A stretch of DNA of 33,613 nt, taken from Elusimicrobiota bacterium (GTDB lineage: Bacteria > Elusimicrobiota > Elusimicrobia > Elusimicrobiales > UBA9959). The DNA is taken from assembly GCA_029267355.1 (NCBI GenBank), contig JAJUJA010000011.1:1-33613 (forward strand), given 5' to 3'. The position numbers were made by a program, and so were the translations under genes. This document shows positions 1-7,864 of the stretch, one piece after another. The notes beneath the pieces were generated by a model. It saw nothing but the letters and a program-made list of their open reading frames with translations, was not told the origin of the DNA and did no database searches. Numbering within the stretch: the stretch's first letter is position 1; each line of letters opens with the position of its first letter.

Positions 1-32
1 GATCAGGGGTTCGAATCCCCTTGAGGGCGCCA
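1..32 (+). tRNA. 3' end of a tRNA (T-arm, acceptor 3' strand, encoded CCA), truncated at the window start; isotype not determinable
   Basis: AGGGG-TTCGAAT-CCCCT T-arm, then 7 nt of acceptor strand, G discriminator and CCA, followed by a T-run. Confidence 0.85.
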
Positions 33-259
33 AGTTTTTTACAGTTCCCCCATCACGATCCCTCTTGCTTACCTCTTGACCGTTTTCCTCATACTAAGCC
101 GGTCTTTCATCGTGTGAAGCCGGTAAAAAAGTTTTGCACAAAGCAGTTTACTGAAGCTTCTTGAAAAAACCTCAGTTCAATGAGAAGTGAAATTTGCAGT
201 TTATCGATTTGCCTGCGCAGAAAAAGACGGCGCAAAGAAAAAGTTTTGCATGACAGCTG

Positions 260-1030
260 TCAGCTTTTCACGGCTATGCAGTCGTAAAGGACTCGGCCCG
301 ATCTATATTTTGTACTTGATCTGACAAAAACCTTATATCCAGCGGCCTCAAAATCATATCTGTCTTCAAGAGACGGGACATCGGCTGATTCCAACACCCT
401 GATAAGCTCATCATTTTGCGAAAGAATTATGTGTCTGTATCCCGCGCCGGCAATAAGATAAAAGGGGATAAGGCGATCTAGATTACAGTTGACGCCGGAA
501 GGGACATCGGCAGCCATGGCCTGCCTGGCCTCAAGCTTTATCATTCTGGCCTTCGCCTTTGGAAGATTGACATCTATTGAGGAGGATACCCAATTTAACA
601 ACTCATTGCGCACATCATTAAGATTGGAAGCTTTCTCTATGTTTTCTATGCCTTTACCGGCCTGTATAGCTTTCGCCAATGCGGAGAGCTCTTTGAGATA
701 AACAATCCGCTGATTTCCGGGTATATAATACATCACAAGCAGGTGAACTTTGGCGCCGTCGGATGAGCCGTAGTCTATGCCGGCCGGACTCCAGCCCAGC
801 ACCGAGAACAACTCTCCCTCTTTGTCCACCCTGATATGCGGGCAGGCCCAGCCGCGGCCTATACCGGTATTAGCGGATCGCTCACGCTCAAGCACTCCCT
901 CAGCAACATCCCCGGCGACTTCCGGGATGGCTTCCATAATGCTGGCCAGATAGCGCAGAGCTTTCTCCTTATCTGTCTCAGGCAATTCTATCAATCTTCC
1001 GTCTTTCAGAGCAGTAAGTATGCTTTTCAT
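260..1030 (-). CDS. PTS EIIA (type-2/fructose-nitrogen family) domain protein with a C-terminal extension
   Basis: MKSILTALKDGRLIEL..., with GIGRGWACPHIRV matching the EIIA active-site His motif (GiGrGvA.PH). ATG at 1030 overlaps the upstream stop as ATGA. Confidence 0.75.
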   Translation of the reverse strand: MKSILTALKDGRLIELPETDKEKALRYLASIMEAIPEVAGDVAEGVLERERSANTGIGRGWACPHIRVDKEGELFSVLGWSPAGIDYGSSDGAKVHLLVMYYIPGNQRIVYLKELSALAKAIQAGKGIENIEKASNLNDVRNELLNWVSSSIDVNLPKAKARMIKLEARQAMAADVPSGVNCNLDRLIPFYLIAGAGYRHIILSQNDELIRVLESADVPSLEDRYDFEAAGYKVFVRSSTKYRSGRVLYDCIAVKS

Positions 1031-3492
1031 CAGTCGTCTCCGTACCTGCGGTAAAACCAGACCTTCACGCCATGCGTCATAGCCGCGTAAACGGCCATAA
1101 AACCGGTTATCCACAGCCAGTAAACCCCGGGAAGGGGCACCATACCAAGCTTATCGGAAAAGTGAGAATACGGCAAATAAATTCCTACGGCGATCACCGC
1201 TGCGGTAGTTACGATCATCGGCAGCGAAGGCATACTCTGCAGGAACGGTATCTTCTTCGTGCGGATGATGTAGACAATGAAGGTCTGCGTAAGCAGAGAT
1301 TCCACGAACCAGCCGGTATGAAAAAGCTTTTCCAGATAAGGGGCATTAGCCCCGCCGTCCTTGAACGCTATGCAGCCGAAAAAGTAGAGCATCAGGAAGT
1401 AGGTGGCATAATCAAAGATCGAACTGATAGGTCCGACGAAGAGCATGAATTTCTTGATATTGTCTATGTTCCACTTCTTAGGTTTGGCGAGATAATCCGC
1501 ATCCACATTATCCATCGGAATGCCGGTCTGGGAAATATCATAGAGCAGATTATTCATCAGTATCTGTATCGGCAGCATGGGAAGGAAAGGCAGGAAATAG
1601 CTTCCGCCTACCACGCTGAACATATTGCCGAAATTTGAGCTGGCCCCCATCTTGATGTACTTGGTGATGTTTCCGAAAACGCGGCGGCCCTCGGTAATGC
1701 CGTCCTCCAGCACCGTCAGGCTTTTCTCCAGCAGGATTATGTCGGCTGACTCCTTGGCCACATCTACCGCAGTATCCACAGAAATACCGACATCCGCCAG
1801 ATTCAGAGCAGGCGCGTCATTGATGCCGTCGCCCATATAACCCACAACGTGCCCGGCTTTCTGCAAAGCGGATATTACCTGTTCTTTCTGAGACGGCGAA
1901 AGTCTGGCGAATATAGTGTGTTCCTCAGCAGCCTTCATTATGCCTGTTTCATCCATCAGAGCCAGCTGGCTTCCGGTGATGACGCCGCCTGCTTTCAGAC
2001 CGACATCGCCGCAGATTTTCTGTGTAACAAGCTCATTATCTCCCGTAAGAATCTTTATTGACACGCCCATGCCGGTAAGACTGGACAGCGCCTTGGCCGC
2101 AGAATCTTTGGGCGGGTCAAAGAAAGCAAGATAACCAAGCAGCACCATGCCAGCCTCATCCTTGATGCCGAATGCGGTTTTATCCCGCGGGAACTCCCGG
2201 TAAGCCACCGCCAATACCCTGTAGCCGCTCCGGGAGAGGCGCTCATATTCCTCCATCAGGTCGCGCCTTATAACGTCTATCAGGGGAAGCACCTCGCCGT
2301 CTATCTGGTAGGAGCTGCAGGCAGCATAAACTTCCTCCACCGCTCCCTTCGTAATCATGATATGCGCGTCTTCATGCTCAATGACCACCGACATGCGTTT
2401 ACGCTGAAAATCGTATGGGATTTCATCCACCTTGCGCGCTGCCCGCTCCACGTCAAGATCAGTATGCGACAGGATAGAGCGGTCCAGCAGATTGCGCAAT
2501 CCTGTCTGGTAATAGCTGTTCATATAGGCATAGCGCAGCACATCTTCGCTAGGCTGATTGGCCACATCAACGAATTTCTCCAGAACAACGCGGTCCTGAG
2601 TGATAGTGCCGGTCTTGTCCGTGCATAGCACGTCTATGGCGCCGAAGTTCTGAATGGAACTGAGGCGTTTGACGATGACCTTCTTTTTTGCCATGGATAA
2701 GGCGCCCTTGGAGAGATTCACGGTAAGTATCATAGGCAGCATCTCAGGGGTCAGGCCTACAGCCACGGAAAGCGAAAAAAGCAGAGCATCGGCCCAGTCA
2801 TGTTTAGTGAGGCCGACGATAAGGAAAACCAGACTGACCATCACTATCATAAACCGGATCATAAGCCAGGTAAAACCCTGTATCCCGCGGTCAAAGCTGG
2901 TTTGAGTTTTCTCTCCGGCCAACTTGGCGGAAATGGATCCCAAATAGGTTCTCTCTCCGGTATTTACAGCCACGCCCCGCGCAGTGCCGCTCACCACATA
3001 GCTGCCCTGAAAGCAGGCATTAGGCAGTTCTATGACCGAGCCCGGAGCTTTCCCGTTAAGCTCAGCTGTCTTTTCTATCGGCATTGACTCGCCGGTAAGC
3101 GCAGACTGGCTCAGAAAGAAGTCCTTGGCCGATATAAGGCGCAGGTCAGCCGGGATTATAGCTCCTGCATTGAGCAATACTATGTCGCCGGGCACCAGGT
3201 CTACGGTGGGGATATCAGTTTCCTTGCCGTCGCGCAATACAAGCGTGCTGGACTGTACCAGTTCCTGCAGTTTTTCCACGGCCTTGCCTGAGCGTGTCTC
3301 CTGCACATAAGCCAGCAATACGCTCAGAATCACCATCGCGCCCACCACTACTGTGGAGCGCAAGTCGCCCATCCACAAGGAAAGGCCCGCTATCACCAGC
3401 AATTGCACGGCCAGCGGGTTCTTGAAGCGTTCCAGGATGTCAAAAAAGAAAAATTTCTTCTCTTTCTTAGATAGCGCATTGAAGCCCCAGCG
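1030..3492 (-). CDS. mgtA: Magnesium-translocating P-type ATPase (MgtA/MgtB-like), main body downstream of an in-frame TAG
   Basis: P-type ATPase motifs: LTGES, DKTGTIT, TGDN, GDGINDAPAL. Same reading frame as the N-terminal fragment at 3493-3681. Confidence 0.9.
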   Translation of the reverse strand, partial: RWGFNALSKKEKKFFFFDILERFKNPLAVQLLVIAGLSLWMGDLRSTVVVGAMVILSVLLAYVQETRSGKAVEKLQELVQSSTLVLRDGKETDIPTVDLVPGDIVLLNAGAIIPADLRLISAKDFFLSQSALTGESMPIEKTAELNGKAPGSVIELPNACFQGSYVVSGTARGVAVNTGERTYLGSISAKLAGEKTQTSFDRGIQGFTWLMIRFMIVMVSLVFLIVGLTKHDWADALLFSLSVAVGLTPEMLPMILTVNLSKGALSMAKKKVIVKRLSSIQNFGAIDVLCTDKTGTITQDRVVLEKFVDVANQPSEDVLRYAYMNSYYQTGLRNLLDRSILSHTDLDVERAARKVDEIPYDFQRKRMSVVIEHEDAHIMITKGAVEEVYAACSSYQIDGEVLPLIDVIRRDLMEEYERLSRSGYRVLAVAYREFPRDKTAFGIKDEAGMVLLGYLAFFDPPKDSAAKALSSLTGMGVSIKILTGDNELVTQKICGDVGLKAGGVITGSQLALMDETGIMKAAEEHTIFARLSPSQKEQVISALQKAGHVVGYMGDGINDAPALNLADVGISVDTAVDVAKESADIILLEKSLTVLEDGITEGRRVFGNITKYIKMGASSNFGNMFSVVGGSYFLPFLPMLPIQILMNNLLYDISQTGIPMDNVDADYLAKPKKWNIDNIKKFMLFVGPISSIFDYATYFLMLYFFGCIAFKDGGANAPYLEKLFHTGWFVESLLTQTFIVYIIRTKKIPFLQSMPSLPMIVTTAAVIAVGIYLPYSHFSDKLGMVPLPGVYWLWITGFMAVYAAMTHGVKVWFYRRYGDD

Positions 3493-3681
3493 CTACCTGG
3501 CAGCAGCAGCCTGCTGCGAAGACAGGCCGGAATAGCCGGCGCCGAGCATCTCCAGCGCCTTATGTACAGGGATTGAGCATATTTCCAGCAGGCGGCGGTC
3601 GTTTTCTGAGACCACCGAAGACTTATCCTTTACGTCCCGCCTGACCAGCGAGGGAACAAGTTTGGCAAACGGAAACTTCAT
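3493..3681 (-). pseudogene. mgtA: N-terminal fragment of the same MgtA-like ATPase, ending at an in-frame TAG (3493-3495)
   Basis: MKFPFAKLVPSLVRRD...GLSSQQAAAAR*RWGFNALSKKEKKFFFFDILERFKNPLAVQLL. Frame is continuous across the TAG and the layout matches the MgtA N-terminus. Confidence 0.65.
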
Positions 3682-3824
3682 GGGCACATTATAGCTTTTG
3701 TATCCGGTAACGGACAAGGTATACCCGCATTTTCCGCCGCGCCTTCAGCCTCGTTTTCGGAACCATCCTGGGAAGAACTCTTTTTTGTCGGCCAGGCTGA
3801 GGAGATATTTGGACCGCTTCCCTG

Positions 3825-4022
3825 TTATAAATCTAATCTTTTGGCAGGCTCAGTTGAAGGGCTTTTTCGAGTTTGAAGCGGAATTTTTTCATAATGCGCA
3901 ATGGGATGTTTTCTTTTGTAATCCAAAAGATCGTCAAGCGAAGCTGCCCGCAGTATTGATTCAGGTTTTATCTTGAAGGCTGCGTTCTCATCGTATTTTT
4001 TATTTCTATGCAGTGTCTTCAT
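3825..4022 (-). CDS. Small hypothetical protein (about 65 aa) upstream of mgtA
   Basis: MKTLHRNKKYDENAAFKIKPESILRAASLDDLLDYKRKHP... preceded by a strong SD (GGAGGAATCAATG on the minus strand). Confidence 0.5.
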   Translation of the reverse strand: MKTLHRNKKYDENAAFKIKPESILRAASLDDLLDYKRKHPIAHYEKIPLQTRKSPSTEPAKRLDL

Positions 4023-4260
4023 TGATTCCTCCAACCTGTTCAATTATACGCTAATCTTCTATCTGTTTCTAAACGGCGCGCTGTAAATAACGATAATGGC
4101 CGAAAGCACGAGTAAAAATGCCGATTTTGATGCGCAGACTCTCATATTCTGCCTCAATATCAGTCGAGAATAGAAAAGCGGATATCAATAGGACCTTGGA
4201 CCCTTTAATTTTTCATGGAAACAAATTACAATCTAGAAGTTGAGTTAAGGGAGGTAAGGA

Positions 4261-5364
4261 ATGAATAAAGCTCTTTTTTTACTGCCTTTTTTTCTGGTTC
4301 AATCAGTTTTTTCCGCTGATTTGCAGCCCATAAGCGCAAAAGCTCTCAAGGATGCCGGACAATCCCTGCCGAATCCTTCGGCAAAAATCGTAACCAGGCA
4401 TATATGGATGAGCGTAAGAAACAATCCTTCATGGAAAGAAGTTGAAGCAAATGATTACGCCGAAAGGATTGAGGCCAGAGTGAGAATGTCCTTCAAAGAC
4501 AGTTTTGATGTCACTTTAAGGGCTGATTCCCAAACATCATGGGGAGATATAAGGAAAAACGGAAATTACTACACCTTCAGCGCCTCAGGCATATATCTGA
4601 ATATGAGCAAAACAGGAGATTCTTATTTCATAAACGGCAATATCAACGAAAACGGGAAAACAAGTTTTATATCTGTCACTATGAGCAGGAGATTTGACGA
4701 TTATTCCTTCAGCCTTTTCGGCTCCGGAATAAATCTATATACGGACGAACATTCAATAAACGGAAATTATGACGCTGAAAGCTATTCCAAAAAAGCCGTA
4801 GCTGCGGTCGTTTCTATGTGTCTGGCCGTGCAGGCTGAAAAAGGCCAGCCGAAACCTGAGACAAAGACCGCCTCTCAAGGACAAAGAGTATGGTTTACAT
4901 TCAGGCCGGGATTCGGCGCTTTCAGCGATATGGAGGCCTCGGAACCGTGGCTTAAAAGCGAAGTGAAAATAAGAAAAGTATTTGACAAGGATTTTGATGT
5001 AGAGATAAATATTGATAATAACAGGCAATTCGGCAGAATAAGCAATTTCTTTTCAGACAGAATAGAGCTGAGAGCGTCAAGAACTGATTTGCGTCTTGAA
5101 GAGTGGGCCGGACAGTTTGAAATAAAGGGGAGCGTAGAAACCCCATCATCCGAGAATGGAGAAAAGTATATAAGCCTGAGAGCCGATAAACGTTTCAATG
5201 ACGACGCTTCATTTTACATATATGACAAGGGAATACGCCTCAATATAGACAAAAACTCTGTATACGGAGAGGCCGACTTAAAAACCTATCCCAGAGAAGC
5301 GCTGGCTGCCATAACATCGCTGTTTATGGCCTATCAGCAGCTTCATCCGCAAAATCCAAAGTAA
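4261..5364 (+). CDS. Secreted protein of unknown function with two internal repeats
   Basis: Signal peptide MNKALFLLPFFLVQSVFSA; strong SD GGGAGG; C-terminal blocks of the two halves are alignable. Confidence 0.8.
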   Translation: MNKALFLLPFFLVQSVFSADLQPISAKALKDAGQSLPNPSAKIVTRHIWMSVRNNPSWKEVEANDYAERIEARVRMSFKDSFDVTLRADSQTSWGDIRKNGNYYTFSASGIYLNMSKTGDSYFINGNINENGKTSFISVTMSRRFDDYSFSLFGSGINLYTDEHSINGNYDAESYSKKAVAAVVSMCLAVQAEKGQPKPETKTASQGQRVWFTFRPGFGAFSDMEASEPWLKSEVKIRKVFDKDFDVEINIDNNRQFGRISNFFSDRIELRASRTDLRLEEWAGQFEIKGSVETPSSENGEKYISLRADKRFNDDASFYIYDKGIRLNIDKNSVYGEADLKTYPREALAAITSLFMAYQQLHPQNPK

Positions 5365-5384
5365 TTTTGCCTTAGCAATCAGGA

Positions 5385-5417
5385 TAAAAAAGCCGGGATT
5401 AATTCCCGGCTTTTTTT
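5385..5417 (+). terminator. Rho-independent terminator of the secreted protein gene
   Basis: AGCCGGGATTAATTCCCGGCT followed by a T7 run. Confidence 0.85.
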
Positions 5418-5432
5418 ATTTTCCGTTTTTTC

Positions 5433-5461
5433 TTGACAATGTCTAAATTTAGATGTATAAT
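5433..5461 (+). promoter_or_regulatory. Sigma70-type promoter with an embedded palindromic operator (TCTAAATTTAGA)
   Basis: TTGACA (5433-5438), 17-nt spacer, TATAAT (5456-5461). A 12-bp perfect palindrome lies in the spacer (5442-5453). Confidence 0.85.
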
Positions 5462-5467
5462 AAAAAT

Positions 5468-5905
5468 ATGCATGAAACGGCGCAAATTTTAAGAGATAAA
5501 AAAATAAGACCAACGCTCACAAGGCTTGCCGTCGGAGAAGTCTTCTTTAAAAGTTTTGACCATCCGTCTGCAGAGGATATGGTCTCAAAGCTAAAAAAAG
5601 TATCCCCATGCATATCCAGAGCAACCGTCTACAATACTCTTGAGCTTTTTGTTAAAAAAGGGCTTGCCAGCAAGAGAGCTTTAAAAGCCGGCGGCGTAAT
5701 ATACGATCCTGTTGTTTCCCCTCATCATCATTTTCTGGATAAAGAATCAGGGAAAATATATGATATACCATGGGATTTGGCGAAGCTGCCGGGGAAAATA
5801 GATTTGCCGGGCTTTGAAGTTGAGGATTATTATCTTGTAATAACAGGCAAAAAAACAAGGAGGACAAATGGTACCCAACAAAAAAATGGAAGAAATGCTC
5901 AATAA
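5468..5905 (+). CDS. Fur-family transcriptional regulator (PerR-like)
   Basis: MHETAQILRDKKIRPTLTRLAV...SRATVYNTLELFVKKG...SPHHHFLDKESGKIYDI; Fur winged helix and His-rich metal site. Confidence 0.9.
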   Translation: MHETAQILRDKKIRPTLTRLAVGEVFFKSFDHPSAEDMVSKLKKVSPCISRATVYNTLELFVKKGLASKRALKAGGVIYDPVVSPHHHFLDKESGKIYDIPWDLAKLPGKIDLPGFEVEDYYLVITGKKTRRTNGTQQKNGRNAQ

Positions 5906-6362
5906 GCAGCTTAACTCGGAGTTTTATAACTCCCATCTCTATCTCGCCATGGCCGCATGGTTTGAAGGTCAAAATCTGCCGGGCTTTGCTTCATGGATGG
6001 AAATACAGGCAGAGGAAGAGAGAAAGCATGCTCTCAAAATATACAATCACCTTAAAGAGAGAAGAGGCAATATAAAAATATCTCAGGTTCCACTACCCCC
6101 CTCCGAATATAAAAGCGCCCTTGAAGTTTTCCAGGCCGCCTATGATCACGAGGTTTCAGTAAGCCGGGAAATAAATAACCTTATGGAAGCGGCTCTGGCC
6201 GAAAAAGATTATGCGGCCGTACAGCTTCTGAACTGGTTCGTAAATGAGCAAGTTGAGGAAGAAGCCCAGACCGACGCCGTATTGCAGCAGTTAAAGATGA
6301 TAGGCGAATCCAGGGGCAGCCTGATGTATATAGACAGACATATGGCAAAGAGAAAAGAATAA
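5868..6362 (+). CDS. ftn: Non-heme ferritin
   Basis: Ferritin-like LNSEFYNSHLYLAMAAWFE...EEERKHALKIYNHLKERRG...NWFVNEQVEEE; SD AAGGAGG. Confidence 0.92.
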   Translation: MVPNKKMEEMLNKQLNSEFYNSHLYLAMAAWFEGQNLPGFASWMEIQAEEERKHALKIYNHLKERRGNIKISQVPLPPSEYKSALEVFQAAYDHEVSVSREINNLMEAALAEKDYAAVQLLNWFVNEQVEEEAQTDAVLQQLKMIGESRGSLMYIDRHMAKRKE

Positions 6363-6383
6363 ATCTCTGATCTATAAGCCGTA

Positions 6384-6416
6384 CCCCCCCCGTTTTTAAT
6401 AAACGGGGGGGGGTTA
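6384..6416. terminator. Symmetric terminator hairpin between convergent genes, with a C8/G9 stem
   Basis: ACCCCCCCCGTTT-TTAAT-AAACGGGGGGGGGTT. Confidence 0.75.
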
Positions 6417-6504
6417 TTTTGCGCGACAGGACGCTGTCGCGGATGTCTGCTAAGCTTTTTGTATGGGGATTTTAAATTTCAAAATTTGTCTCTCTGAAAA
6501 CAGG

Positions 6505-7527
6505 TCAAAATCCCGCCTGTTGAGGGTATTCACAATAGAAAATTTTATCTCCTGGTATGAAAACGGAAGTGCCGTCCCTGTCGGTTCTGAAAACCCTCGC
6601 GCCGATATTTTCCAGTCTGCCCAGCGTAGCGTCGGAAGGATGGCCGTAGCTGTTTTTCCCTACGGAAATATAGGCAAGCTTTGGAGAAACATAGGAGAGA
6701 AATTTTTCGGAAGAGGAAGTGGAGCTTCCGTGATGGCCGACTTTAAGGACATCGGAACGCAATTCATCCCTGTATTTATCGGCTATCAAATTTTCAGTTT
6801 CCCCCTGAGCATCGCCCATAAAAAGCATGGAAACATTCTGATAAGTCATTTTCATAACTATGGAACAGTTATTGAGGATCTCCCCCTGAGAAGTCTGACT
6901 TTCCTGACTGCAGGAGTTAAGTATCTTAACTTTAACCCCCTCAGCCCAGTCAAGTTCCTGTCCTTCAACCGGATAAAAGATATTTATGCCGGGCTCCGCC
7001 GCGGCTGTATCTCTGAATTTTTTAAGCGTGGAAGAAGAGGGGTTATTCACTTTTGTATCGTAGAAATTGGAAACGGAAAGATTATCAAAGACATATTGAA
7101 GCCCTTTAAAATGATCTGTATGCGGATGTGTCAAAACCACATAATCTATGGAGGAAATATTATGTCCGGTTAAAAACTTGGCGAGATTTGACGAGGCGGA
7201 AGAGGATGGCCCGCCGTCTATGAGAACTGTTTTGCAATTGGGCAAAACAATAAACTCGCTGTCGCCCTGTCCGACATTTATGAAAGTTACTGAAAACTCG
7301 CAGGCGCCGCGTTGAGTTTGCGAAGAATTATCGCTTTCATAGTAGGGGACGGGCAGGGTCTCCTTTTGTGAATTATCAAAAATGGAAAAATAATTTGAAA
7401 ATTTACCGTCAAAATCAGGCAGTTCCTTAATTTCCAGGGAGAAAACAGGCAAGGAAGATAAAAAAAACAATTGCACAAAAAGGACTGAAAGTGAAAGACG
7501 GACTTTTATTTTTGAGGGAATAAACAT
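6505..7527 (-). CDS. Secreted metallo-beta-lactamase-fold hydrolase, ComEC/Rec2 C-terminal-like
   Basis: FINVGQGDSEFIVLPNCKTVLIDGG...VLTHPHTDHFKGL...KVGHHGSSTSSS...ISVGKNSYGHPS; hydrophobic N-terminal signal. Confidence 0.85.
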   Translation of the reverse strand: MFIPSKIKVRLSLSVLFVQLFFLSSLPVFSLEIKELPDFDGKFSNYFSIFDNSQKETLPVPYYESDNSSQTQRGACEFSVTFINVGQGDSEFIVLPNCKTVLIDGGPSSSASSNLAKFLTGHNISSIDYVVLTHPHTDHFKGLQYVFDNLSVSNFYDTKVNNPSSSTLKKFRDTAAAEPGINIFYPVEGQELDWAEGVKVKILNSCSQESQTSQGEILNNCSIVMKMTYQNVSMLFMGDAQGETENLIADKYRDELRSDVLKVGHHGSSTSSSEKFLSYVSPKLAYISVGKNSYGHPSDATLGRLENIGARVFRTDRDGTSVFIPGDKIFYCEYPQQAGF

Positions 7528-7639
7528 ATCCACCTCCGCTCTCCTTTAAGCTGCCTTACCTTGGTGACTTCGGATTAAGGTCCGAAGGTGGATGCTCCCC
7601 GGCCAATCCCGGGGATTACAAGGAACAAAAATAACCTAA

Positions 7640-7653
7640 TTGACATAAATCAA
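7640..7653. promoter_or_regulatory. FNR/CRP-family-like site TTGAC-ATAA-ATCAA
   Basis: Matches TTGAT-N4-ATCAA in 9 of 10 half-site positions. Confidence 0.45.
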
Positions 7654-7726
7654 ACAATCAAGGACCATAAGGCCTATAATCAATATAGGCCCTATGACCC
7701 AAATCACAATCTAAATATTCTCAATT

Positions 7727-7840
7727 GAAAAAGGTGCCAGGCACATCAGATACCAGATTTAGCGTAAAGATGATGCTGGTCTTCTGATGATTGAAAAAGG
7801 TGCCAAAAAGGTGCCAGGCACCTTGTGCCTGACACCTTTT
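7727..7840. repeat. REP-like element: three copies of AAAAAGGTGCC(AGGCAC), an inner inverted repeat and a 16-bp stem palindrome
   Basis: AAAAGGTGCCAGGCAC(7806-7821)-CTT-GTGCCTGACACCTTTT(7825-7840), one mismatch; further copies at 7727-7744 and 7793-7804. Confidence 0.75.
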
Positions 7841-7864
7841 AACGGGATTTCGATCGTTTTTGAT

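Noticed and set aside
489-701. Numerous short ORFs on the strand opposite to well-supported genes (e.g. 489-701, 1072-1638, 2362-2628, 10697-11200, 11975-12307, 25495-26166)
   Set aside because: They are antisense shadows of strong CDSs, lack SDs and show no recognisable protein family.
3421-3480. Possible frameshift in mgtA around the A/T-rich run (KKEKKFFFF)
   Set aside because: Careful re-translation shows the frame is continuous; only the TAG at 3493-3495 interrupts it.
3493-3495. Genome-wide TAG recoding as the explanation of the mgtA interruption
   Set aside because: The clostripain gene ends with TAG at a natural C-terminus, so TAG appears to be used as a stop; only local readthrough, mutation or error remain plausible.
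6463-7173. 236-aa plus-strand ORF MGILNFKICLSENRSK...
   Set aside because: Lies entirely antisense to the well-supported MBL-fold gene; no family resemblance.
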